Positions 23,908 to 30,021 of a stretch of DNA of 30,021 nucleotides are shown here, piece by piece (within the stretch, counting starts at the first letter, position 1; each line of letters opens with the position of its first letter). Location: assembly GCA_964369265.1 (NCBI GenBank), contig CAYJEV010000014.1, positions 1 to 30,021 of the forward strand. The letters run 5' to 3'. Position numbers and translations under genes: made by a program. This stretch comes from DAMCAP01 sp964369265. GTDB lineage: Bacteria; Bacillota; Clostridia; Oscillospirales; Ruminococcaceae. The notes under the pieces were generated by a model. That model saw only the letters and a program-made list of their open reading frames with translations, searched no databases and was not told the origin of the DNA.

Positions 23908-24195
23908 GTGGCGAGAAAGAATAAAAAAACTATTTTACTAATTAGAGTATTGACTGTCGTTGGTGTTTTTGCTATTGCTGGGGGTATAGTTGATAATTAT
24001 AGCCAAATAAGCATTAAAAATCGAGAGCTTGAAACATTAAAAGCAGAATATGTTGCGCAAGAAGCAGTAAATCTCGATATTCAGCGCACTATTCAATTGA
24101 CCGACTCAAAGGATTATATTGAAAAAATTGCTAGGGATAAGCTAGGTTTTGTTTATCCTGATGAAAAGATTTTTATTGATGTTTCAGGTAAATAG
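23908..24195 (+). CDS. divIC: Septum formation initiator DivIC/FtsB family
   Basis: A 95-residue bitopic cell-division protein: a short basic cytosolic start, one membrane helix (about 9-28), then an external coiled coil (NRELETLKAEYVAQEAVNLDIQ) and the conserved C-terminal motif DYIEKIARDKLGFVYPDEKIF. The family partners FtsL and DivIB in activating septal wall synthesis. The start is GTG at 23908 with a perfect GAGGAGGTAG ribosome site. The yabP-yabQ-divIC order matches that of Bacillus. Confidence 0.92.
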   Translation: MARKNKKTILLIRVLTVVGVFAIAGGIVDNYSQISIKNRELETLKAEYVAQEAVNLDIQRTIQLTDSKDYIEKIARDKLGFVYPDEKIFIDVSGK

Positions 24196-24267
24196 TTAAA
24201 ATTAGGCAGTAATATTAAAAGTTTTTATCAAAATTAAGGTGAATTTGGAAAAAATAGCAAAAAACTC

Positions 24268-24296
24268 TTGAAAAGTAATGAGATGTATGCTATAAT
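24268..24296 (+). promoter_or_regulatory. Promoter of hpf
   Basis: TTGAAA (24268-24273), a 17-base spacer and a perfect TATAAT (24291-24296) with extended -10 TG. This separates hpf from the division/sporulation genes before it. Confidence 0.85.
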
Positions 24297-24304
24297 ATGT
24301 ACTA

Positions 24305-24320
24305 GATAGAAAGCTCTATC
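24305..24320 (+). promoter_or_regulatory. 5' leader hairpin of hpf
   Basis: A perfect 6-bp stem GATAGA-AAGC-TCTATC with a 4-base loop begins about 8 bases after the -10 box, so it should sit at the very 5' end of the mRNA, ahead of the AAGGAGAT ribosome site. Confidence 0.5.
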
Positions 24321-24344
24321 AATTCACCCTAAGGAGATGGATAT

Positions 24345-24872
24345 ATGAACATTAACATTACAGGAAGAAAAACTACCGTAAGAGAGCAGTTCAAAGAAAG
24401 AGCCGAGAAGAAATTGTCAAAGCTTGATCGCTTTTTCCACAATGACGTAAAAGTGAATGTTGTTGTAACAAACGAGGGCGAGAGAGAAAAAGTGGAGATT
24501 TCCGTTTTTGACAAAGGAATGGTTTATCGAGGCGAAAGAACAACCTCAGACAGACTAGAAAGCTTAGATTTAGTTGTTGATATGCTGTTTAAGCAAATTG
24601 TTAAACATAAAGAAAAGCTGACTAAGAGAGTTAGAGAAAATGCCTTTGATAATCTTGAGGTTACTGAGCCAGCTGCTGCTGATGAGGACTATGCTGTTAT
24701 TAAGAAGAAATCTTTTGCAGTGCGTCCAATGGACATACAAGAAGCTATTCTGCGTATGAATTTAGTTGGGCATGAATTTTTCATGTTTAGCAATTCAGAA
24801 ACAGGGGAGATGAATGTTGTTTATAAGCGTAAAGATGGCGGATATGGTGTTATTGAAGCTCAGTCTGAATAG
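24345..24872 (+). CDS. hpf: Ribosome hibernation promoting factor, long form
   Basis: A 175-residue long-form HPF (HPF/RaiA family), which binds idle 30S subunits and pairs ribosomes into 100S dimers in slow growth. The N-terminal S30AE domain (about 1-100) begins MNINITGRKTTV and has the basic helix FKERAEKKLSKLDRFF. After an acidic linker (AAADEDYAVI), the dimerisation domain shows KSFAVRPMDIQEAILRM, GHEFFMFSN and VVYKRKDGGYGVI. The ATG follows CTAAGGAGATG. It is transcribed alone from a strong promoter with a terminator right behind. Confidence 0.96.
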   Translation: MNINITGRKTTVREQFKERAEKKLSKLDRFFHNDVKVNVVVTNEGEREKVEISVFDKGMVYRGERTTSDRLESLDLVVDMLFKQIVKHKEKLTKRVRENAFDNLEVTEPAAADEDYAVIKKKSFAVRPMDIQEAILRMNLVGHEFFMFSNSETGEMNVVYKRKDGGYGVIEAQSE

Positions 24873-24883
24873 TTTAATTATTT

Positions 24884-24912
24884 ACTGCCCCCATTGGGGG
24901 CAGTTGTTGTGT
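24884..24912 (+). terminator. Terminator of hpf
   Basis: A perfect 9-bp GC-rich stem ACTGCCCCC-ATT-GGGGGCAGT followed by TGTTGTGT, 12 bases after the hpf stop. Confidence 0.9.
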
Positions 24913-24940
24913 ATTTAAGGTTTAATTAAAAAGGAGATTT

Positions 24941-26056
24941 ATGAAAAAATTTAGAATTGTGTGTCCTTGTCTTTTTGGTGTCGAGAGTGTATTATCTGGC
25001 GAAATAAAGAGAATGGGTGGAGAAGATGTTAGCACTCAAGATGGAAGAGTATCTTTTATTGGAGATGCTAAGATGATTGCTAAGGCAAATATTAACCTAA
25101 GAACTGCTGAGAGAGTGCTATTAGAGCTTGGTAGCTTTAATGCGTATACTTTTACAGATTTATTCGACAATACTTATGCCATTGATTTTGGCGAGTTTAT
25201 ACCAAGAGATGCAGCTTTTCCAGTTAAGGGTTGGTCGCTTAATTCTAAGCTTTTTAGTGTGCCTGATTGCCAAGCTATAATAAAGAAGGCTGCTGTTAGA
25301 AGCATGAGCCGAAAATATGGTAATGAGTGGTTTAAAGAATCAGGGACAGTTTATCAAATTTCTTTTTCAATAATGAAGGATAAGGTTAGTGTCTTCTTAG
25401 ATACAACAGGCGTTAGCTTGCATAAAAGAGGATATAGAACAGAGGCTAACGATGCTCCGATTAAAGAAACTCTGGCTGCTGGAATTATAGATCTAGCTAG
25501 AGTAAAGCAGGATAGTGTTGTTATAGATCCATTTTGCGGTTCTGGTACTCTTTTAATTGAGGCTGGCTTAAAGGCGCTTAGAGTGCCTTCTGGGCTTAGA
25601 AGGAGATTTGCTAGCGAACAATGGGATTTGTTAACTGCAGAAGAGTGGCAACAAGCTCGTACAGAGGCTTCTGCTGGCATGCTAAAGGAAGGCAAGTTTA
25701 GGGGTTATGGAAGCGACATAGATCCAGAAGCAATTATACTAACTGGCGCTAACGCAAAAAGAGCAACAATCTCAAGCAGAATACAAGCTGCTAAAAAGGG
25801 AATTGCTGATTTTAAGCTGCCTGACATTCCGTTCATACTAATTACTAACCCTCCATATGGTGAGAGGCTTCTTGATAAAGAGAAAGCAGAGGAGCTTTAT
25901 AAAATTATGGGCGAAAAATTCCTTCCAGGAGAAGGCAGAAGCTATTATATTATAAGCCCACATGAAGATTTTGAAAAATTGTTTGGCAGAAAAGCTAACA
26001 AGCGCAGAAAATTATACAATGGTAACATAAAATGCCAATTGTTTATGTATTTTTAA
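24941..26056 (+). CDS. THUMP-domain class I RNA methyltransferase (RlmL/YpsC-like)
   Basis: A predicted SAM-dependent rRNA methyltransferase of 371 residues, resembling the N2-guanine methyltransferase part of RlmL and Bacillus YpsC. The N-terminal ferredoxin-like and THUMP portion (about 1-155) starts FRIVCPCLFGVESVLSGEI. It is followed by GVSLHKRGYRTEANDAPIKE, typical of the family. SAM motif I is DPFCGSGTLLIEA (Asp196), and the catalytic motif IV is NPPYGERL (Asn303). The ATG follows AAAAAGGAG. It lies alone between terminators. The exact target nucleotide is inferred from family only. Confidence 0.92.
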   Translation: MKKFRIVCPCLFGVESVLSGEIKRMGGEDVSTQDGRVSFIGDAKMIAKANINLRTAERVLLELGSFNAYTFTDLFDNTYAIDFGEFIPRDAAFPVKGWSLNSKLFSVPDCQAIIKKAAVRSMSRKYGNEWFKESGTVYQISFSIMKDKVSVFLDTTGVSLHKRGYRTEANDAPIKETLAAGIIDLARVKQDSVVIDPFCGSGTLLIEAGLKALRVPSGLRRRFASEQWDLLTAEEWQQARTEASAGMLKEGKFRGYGSDIDPEAIILTGANAKRATISSRIQAAKKGIADFKLPDIPFILITNPPYGERLLDKEKAEELYKIMGEKFLPGEGRSYYIISPHEDFEKLFGRKANKRRKLYNGNIKCQLFMYF

Positions 26057-26112
26057 TTTTTTCGCTTTTTGTGTGAAACATATTAGATGTATAATGAATA
26101 CTATGTGATAAA

Positions 26113-26140
26113 GTAACTGCCTTGTTAACAGGGCAGTTAC
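26113..26140 (+). terminator. Terminator after the methyltransferase gene
   Basis: GTAACTGCC (26113-26121) pairs with GGCAGTTAC (26132-26140). The inner TGTTAACA is self-complementary, so the whole 28-base element is a near palindrome. Only a modest T-rich tract follows, so termination may be partial. Confidence 0.65.
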
Positions 26141-26298
26141 ATTGATATTTAATTTAGATGAAAAGTTTTGAAAGATAATTTCAAACTTTCTATTAAAATG
26201 CTGTTTTCTTGTTTATGTAAAAAATGATAATCGAAAAATACGATACAATAAGCTTTTTAAGGGCTTTTTATGACATTCATAGAAAGGTATGATTATAG

Positions 26299-27822
26299 AT
26301 GAAAAGAACAATTGCAACAATTTCTATAATTGCAGTTTTGTTGTCAGGTTGCAGCTCTAGCGCTGTTGATAGCGAAATTAATATGCAAAAATCAACAATA
26401 AATATAGCATCTTCTTCAGATACAGCCGAAGTACCTCCTTCAAATGAAGAGCTGCCTTTAATAACTAGCTCTGCTGTTGTTGAGCCAGAAGCCCCATCTT
26501 CAACTCCAGAACCCCCATCAACACCAGTGACTGTTGTATCTTCTGCTCCGTCAGCAGTTTCTTCCGAAGCACCACCAGCAGTTTCTTCAGAAGCTCCGGT
26601 AACATCTTCTGAACTTCCAAAAGAGGAGGAGTCTTCCAAAGAAGAAACTTTAGAGCCAGAAGCAACAAACACTTCAAACAACTCAAATAATGCAAATGAG
26701 CTTGTTAATAATGATGGAGAAATTAGGGCGATTTGGATTTCATATCTTGATTTCTACACTTTAGCAAGAGATAAATCAGAAGCGCAATTTACAAGCAATG
26801 TAAGAGCGGCTTTTGAAGAATATAAAGACTATGGGCTTAATACTGTTTTCCTTCAAGTTAGACCATATGCCGATGCGCTTTATGAGTCTGATATTGTTCC
26901 TTACTCACACACATTAAACTCAGATAGAGAAGAAGGGCAGGATCCAGGTTATGATCTTCTTGAAATTATGATAGAAGAAGCTAGAGCATTAGGGTTCACA
27001 GTTGAGGCATGGTTAAATCCATATAGGATTCGTTCAGGAAATACTAATGTACCGCTAAGCTCTGATAATCCAGCGAAAAAAATGCTAAATGATGGCAGCA
27101 GAGCTGTTATTGAGTATAATGGCATTATTTCTTTTAATCCAGCGAGCGATATCGCGCAAGAACATATTGTTGAAGTAATTGAAGAGATTATTAGAAATTA
27201 TGATGTGGATGGAATACATTTTGATGATTATTTCTACCCAACAACCGATATGGCGTTTGACTCAAAGGATTATTCAGCTTATAAATCTGCTGGGGGAACA
27301 AAGTCGCAAGCAGATTGGCGCAGAGATAATGTTAGCGAACTGCTTGAAGAAGTTTATGATGCAATAAAATCTTATGATAGTAGCATAGTTTTTGGTATTA
27401 GTCCGCAAGCTAATAATGATAATAACTATCATGGGCAGTTTGTTGACGTTGAGCCTATGATAAATGAGGGCGGTTATTTTGACTATATCTGTCCGCAGAT
27501 TTACTTTGGCTTTGACAACGAAACCCTTCCTTTTGATACAACACTAGACTTTTGGAATGATATGGTTAGTGGAACTTCTGTTGATTTGTTAGTTGGGCTT
27601 GGACCATATAAATCAGGTCTTGTTGATGAATGGGCTGGTAGTGGAAGAAATGAATGGATAAATAACACAGATATAACTGCTAGAATGGTGGAATACTCAA
27701 GAGGTGCGAGCGATTATGAGGGCTTTGCTATATTTAGATCAGAGCTGTTTTTCAATCCTCCATCTGCTCAAGCAAGCCATATGAATAAAGAAAGAAATAA
27801 TCTTGAGGATGTCTTAGACTAA
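26299..27822 (+). CDS. GHL10-family glycoside hydrolase lipoprotein
   Basis: A 507-residue surface lipoprotein. The signal peptide ends in LLSGC (lipidated Cys18). A long Ser/Pro/Glu linker (about 19-135) contains imperfect repeats such as AVSSEAPPAVSSEAP and likely spans part of the wall. The rest is a TIM barrel of the GHL10 type (COG1649): GEIRAIWISYLDFYTL, NTVFLQVRPYADALY, VEAWLNPYRI, and DGIHFDDYFYPT with the Asp309-Asp310 pair, then FGISPQANN and DYICPQIYFGF. In E. coli the GHL10 enzyme DigH cleaves peptidoglycan glycans stripped of peptides, so a wall-glycan substrate is likely but not shown here. The ATG at 26299 follows GAAAGG. The next gene begins 13 bases later and is probably co-transcribed. 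Confidence 0.9.
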   Translation: MKRTIATISIIAVLLSGCSSSAVDSEINMQKSTINIASSSDTAEVPPSNEELPLITSSAVVEPEAPSSTPEPPSTPVTVVSSAPSAVSSEAPPAVSSEAPVTSSELPKEEESSKEETLEPEATNTSNNSNNANELVNNDGEIRAIWISYLDFYTLARDKSEAQFTSNVRAAFEEYKDYGLNTVFLQVRPYADALYESDIVPYSHTLNSDREEGQDPGYDLLEIMIEEARALGFTVEAWLNPYRIRSGNTNVPLSSDNPAKKMLNDGSRAVIEYNGIISFNPASDIAQEHIVEVIEEIIRNYDVDGIHFDDYFYPTTDMAFDSKDYSAYKSAGGTKSQADWRRDNVSELLEEVYDAIKSYDSSIVFGISPQANNDNNYHGQFVDVEPMINEGGYFDYICPQIYFGFDNETLPFDTTLDFWNDMVSGTSVDLLVGLGPYKSGLVDEWAGSGRNEWINNTDITARMVEYSRGASDYEGFAIFRSELFFNPPSAQASHMNKERNNLEDVLD

Positions 27823-27835
27823 TAGGAGATAGAGA

Positions 27836-30021
27836 GTGGCAAGAAGAAAGACTAATAGAAAAAAGAATACAAAAGTAGTTGCTTTAGGAATTAGTATAGC
27901 TTTACTGCTTTTGACAATTGGTATAGGTGTTGCTATTGCTTTGCTTGCTGGGATTGGAAGCGAAAGCAGTAGCTCCGAGCCAGCACCACTTCCTCCAGCA
28001 GTCGATAACACTGCTTCCTCAAGCTTAGAGGGTGTGTATATACCAGTAGATTCTCCAAAGTCTTTTCCAGAAGAGATGAGAGGAGTTTTAATAAGGGCAG
28101 GGGACGATTATGACCCTGATGCTTCTGAACAGGAAATTAAAAATTCAATTGATAGCAAGCTTGCTTCTGCAAAAGAGCTGACTATGAATACTGTGGTTAT
28201 TGATCTTTCTTATGGTAATGGAACTATAGCAAATTCCTCTTTGTTACCAACTTTAGACCCAGCATTTGATAGTGTTGCTTATCTCATTGATAGAGTTAAA
28301 GAGCAAGGGTTTTATGTTTATGTGTATTATCCTGTGATGGAGGTTGTCGCTGATAACCCTGAAACAGATATTTTCCCAACAGTTGACACAATAAATCGTG
28401 TTAGGAATGATATTCAAGCTTTTTGCTATAAATATCAGCCTAATGGTGTGTTGATTGATGGGTATTATGCTATTGAAGACAATGACTATTATGGTAATTA
28501 TGTTAAAAATGGCGGAGCTGAGGGCTATGATGACTATTTAATCGAGCTTTCAGAGATTATATACAAAACTGCTGTGGACAGCTTTAGAGAGTATGCTCCA
28601 TGGCTACATATTGGAATGGTAACCGAGCCTGTTTGGGAGAATTATAATGCAAACGAGCTTGGCTCAAGGACGAATGTTGGTTTTACCACATATGGAGATG
28701 CTAACTTTGATTCAGTTAAGATATTAGTTGAGGAGGGATATGCTGATTTTCTCTTGGTTAAAACTCCTGGTTCAACAGAAGATAGTAGCTTGCCTTTTGA
28801 GCTTATAGCTGATTGGTGGGGAGCGTCCCTTGCTGAAACTGACATACCATTTTACTGCTTGCATTATTCAAGCAAAGCTGTTACAGATAACGCAGGTTGG
28901 ACAGAGTATGACCAGCTTGCAAGGCAGGTAATAGCAGCAAGAGAACTCTCTTCTTATGGTGGAGGCATATTCAACTCCATTTCAAGGATGGAGGAAGACC
29001 CAAAAGAATTTGCGACTTCGCTTGTAAAATATTATCAAGGCGAAATGAAAGAGGAGCATATAACAACTGATCTTGCTGTTGTTAAACCAGAAAACAAGAC
29101 ATATACTACTTTCGAGCCGACTGTTACTTTCTCTGGTGTGTCAGACCCTAACACACCAATTACAGTTAATAGCCAAGCTGTCGACACAGATCAAAATGGT
29201 TACTTCACTTTAACCTTGCAGCTTGACCCTGGACTTAATACTTTTGCATTCAGCCATAAAGGCAAGACTGACCATTATAACATAACTAGGCATGTACAGG
29301 TAGTACAAGAGGTTACACCACAAGGCAATATGGCGCTAGATGGCGGAATGAAGCTTAGAATAACAGCTGTTGCATATGAAGAAGCAGATGTATATGCTGA
29401 AATAAATGGTGTAACAGTGACTATGACTATGCTTGAGTCGAATGAAAATGAAGACTACCGAGATAGCTCATACAGAGTGTTTGAAGGCTCATATACTGTG
29501 CCACAATCGACAAGCTCTGTTCAGCAGCTTGGAAGTATAGTGGTTTATGGTAAATGGGGAGCTTTTGGAGATAATGCGACAGGCGCGAATGTAACAGTTA
29601 ATAAAACTGTACCTGTAACTTCAGGACAAGCTGTTAGAGTTACATCCGACCAAGCAGAAACCTTATCTGCGAGCGATACTTCACCATACAGCACTCCAGA
29701 CTTTTTCCCTCTTCCATCAGGTGCAATAGATTATACTGTTGGTTCGCAAATGTTCTATCAAACTTCTGATAAAACTTATGCTTTCTATAGGCTACAATCT
29801 GGCGTTAGAGTAAACACTGCCGATCTTGCAACATTAACAACAGATGGGCCAGGTGGAAATAGCATCAAGGGAATTACAGTAACTGCTGATGAAAGATATA
29901 CTAATGTAATTATAAATACAGAGCAACAAGTATCGTTTAAGGCTTCATATTCAAGCTCTGCATTTAAAGTTGCTTTCAACTTTACTGATAGCGTTCCTCC
30001 ATCTATAAACCTAAGCAAAAA
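27836..30021 (+). CDS. Membrane-anchored GHL-like multidomain protein, 3' end outside window
   Basis: Read from GTG at 27836 (TAGGAGATAGA upstream), the frame is open to the window edge: 728 residues with no stop, so the gene is partial. There is a basic start, one membrane helix (about 15-38) and a Ser/Pro linker. Residues about 75-400 look like a barrel related to the preceding enzyme (FPEEMRGVLIRAGDDY, NTVVIDLSYGNGTI, GFYVYVYYPVMEV). The equivalent of DGIHFDDY is NGVLIDGY, so most of the acidic site is lost. A beta-sandwich-like region follows (VTFSGVSDPNTPITVN, DTDQNGYFTLTLQLDPGLN). The later STPDFFPLPSGAIDYTVGS, LQSGVRVNTADL region resembles what precedes an amidase domain in some clostridial wall hydrolases; that end is not visible, so an N-acetylmuramoyl-L-alanine amidase is only a guess. 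Confidence 0.85.
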   Translation, partial: MARRKTNRKKNTKVVALGISIALLLLTIGIGVAIALLAGIGSESSSSEPAPLPPAVDNTASSSLEGVYIPVDSPKSFPEEMRGVLIRAGDDYDPDASEQEIKNSIDSKLASAKELTMNTVVIDLSYGNGTIANSSLLPTLDPAFDSVAYLIDRVKEQGFYVYVYYPVMEVVADNPETDIFPTVDTINRVRNDIQAFCYKYQPNGVLIDGYYAIEDNDYYGNYVKNGGAEGYDDYLIELSEIIYKTAVDSFREYAPWLHIGMVTEPVWENYNANELGSRTNVGFTTYGDANFDSVKILVEEGYADFLLVKTPGSTEDSSLPFELIADWWGASLAETDIPFYCLHYSSKAVTDNAGWTEYDQLARQVIAARELSSYGGGIFNSISRMEEDPKEFATSLVKYYQGEMKEEHITTDLAVVKPENKTYTTFEPTVTFSGVSDPNTPITVNSQAVDTDQNGYFTLTLQLDPGLNTFAFSHKGKTDHYNITRHVQVVQEVTPQGNMALDGGMKLRITAVAYEEADVYAEINGVTVTMTMLESNENEDYRDSSYRVFEGSYTVPQSTSSVQQLGSIVVYGKWGAFGDNATGANVTVNKTVPVTSGQAVRVTSDQAETLSASDTSPYSTPDFFPLPSGAIDYTVGSQMFYQTSDKTYAFYRLQSGVRVNTADLATLTTDGPGGNSIKGITVTADERYTNVIINTEQQVSFKASYSSSAFKVAFNFTDSVPPSINLSK

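Noticed and set aside
26277..26681. Minus-strand frame rich in Gly/Ser/Glu opposite the GHL10 linker
   Set aside because: Low-complexity mirror of the Ser/Pro/Glu repeat linker; repeats keep the reverse frame open by chance.

Overview
The window is ordinary-looking chromosome from an AT-rich, low-GC Gram-positive, most likely an anaerobic, endospore-forming member of class Clostridia. Four things support this. PolC is of the Gram-positive type. There is a yabP-yabQ-divIC sporulation/division cluster. There is an A-type flavodiiron protein, typical of anaerobes that detoxify O2 or NO. The surface proteins are lipoproteins or membrane-anchored, with strong AGGAGG-type ribosome binding sites and frequent TTG/GTG starts. 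I see no rRNA, tRNA, CRISPR array, phage or transposase gene.

Layout. (1) 1-262: non-coding, made of imperfect direct and inverted repeats (MITE/REP-like debris). (2) 326-3898, minus strand: two paralogous family 5 solute-binding lipoproteins, each with its own consensus promoter, 5' UTR hairpin and terminator, and with no permease or ATPase gene beside them. (3) 4183-11736, plus strand: a small membrane protein, a HAD phosphatase, an unknown four-helix membrane protein, ispG (isoprenoid synthesis), polC (replicative polymerase) and a small unknown protein. A perfect 13-bp bidirectional hairpin closes this group. (4) 11778-18822, minus strand: the complete F1Fo ATP synthase operon in the order atpZ-like, atpI-like, atpB, E, F, H, A, G, D, C. 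Its c subunit carries every residue of the known Na+-binding site. (5) 19222-21573, plus strand: two tandem paralogous metal-dependent amidohydrolases, ending in a bidirectional hairpin shared with (6) the convergent flavodiiron gene fprA. (7) 23087-24195: yabP, yabQ and divIC. (8) 24345-24872: long-form hpf with a strong promoter of its own. (9) 24941-26056: a THUMP-containing rRNA methyltransferase. (10) 26299 to the window end: a GHL10-type glycosidase lipoprotein, then a long membrane-anchored protein that runs off the window. The latter starts with a degenerate version of the same barrel and continues into beta-sandwich-like regions.

How it fits together: most genes are housekeeping (energy, replication, isoprenoids, ribosome hibernation, rRNA modification, sporulation). 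The less ordinary points are the probable Na+ coupling of the ATP synthase, a double hairpin just ahead of the c-subunit gene, 5' hairpins placed close behind promoters at several unrelated genes, the duplicated orphan binding proteins, the diverged amidohydrolase pair, and the paired wall-glycan-type proteins at the right edge. I found nothing that I can honestly call a new defence or mobile system.
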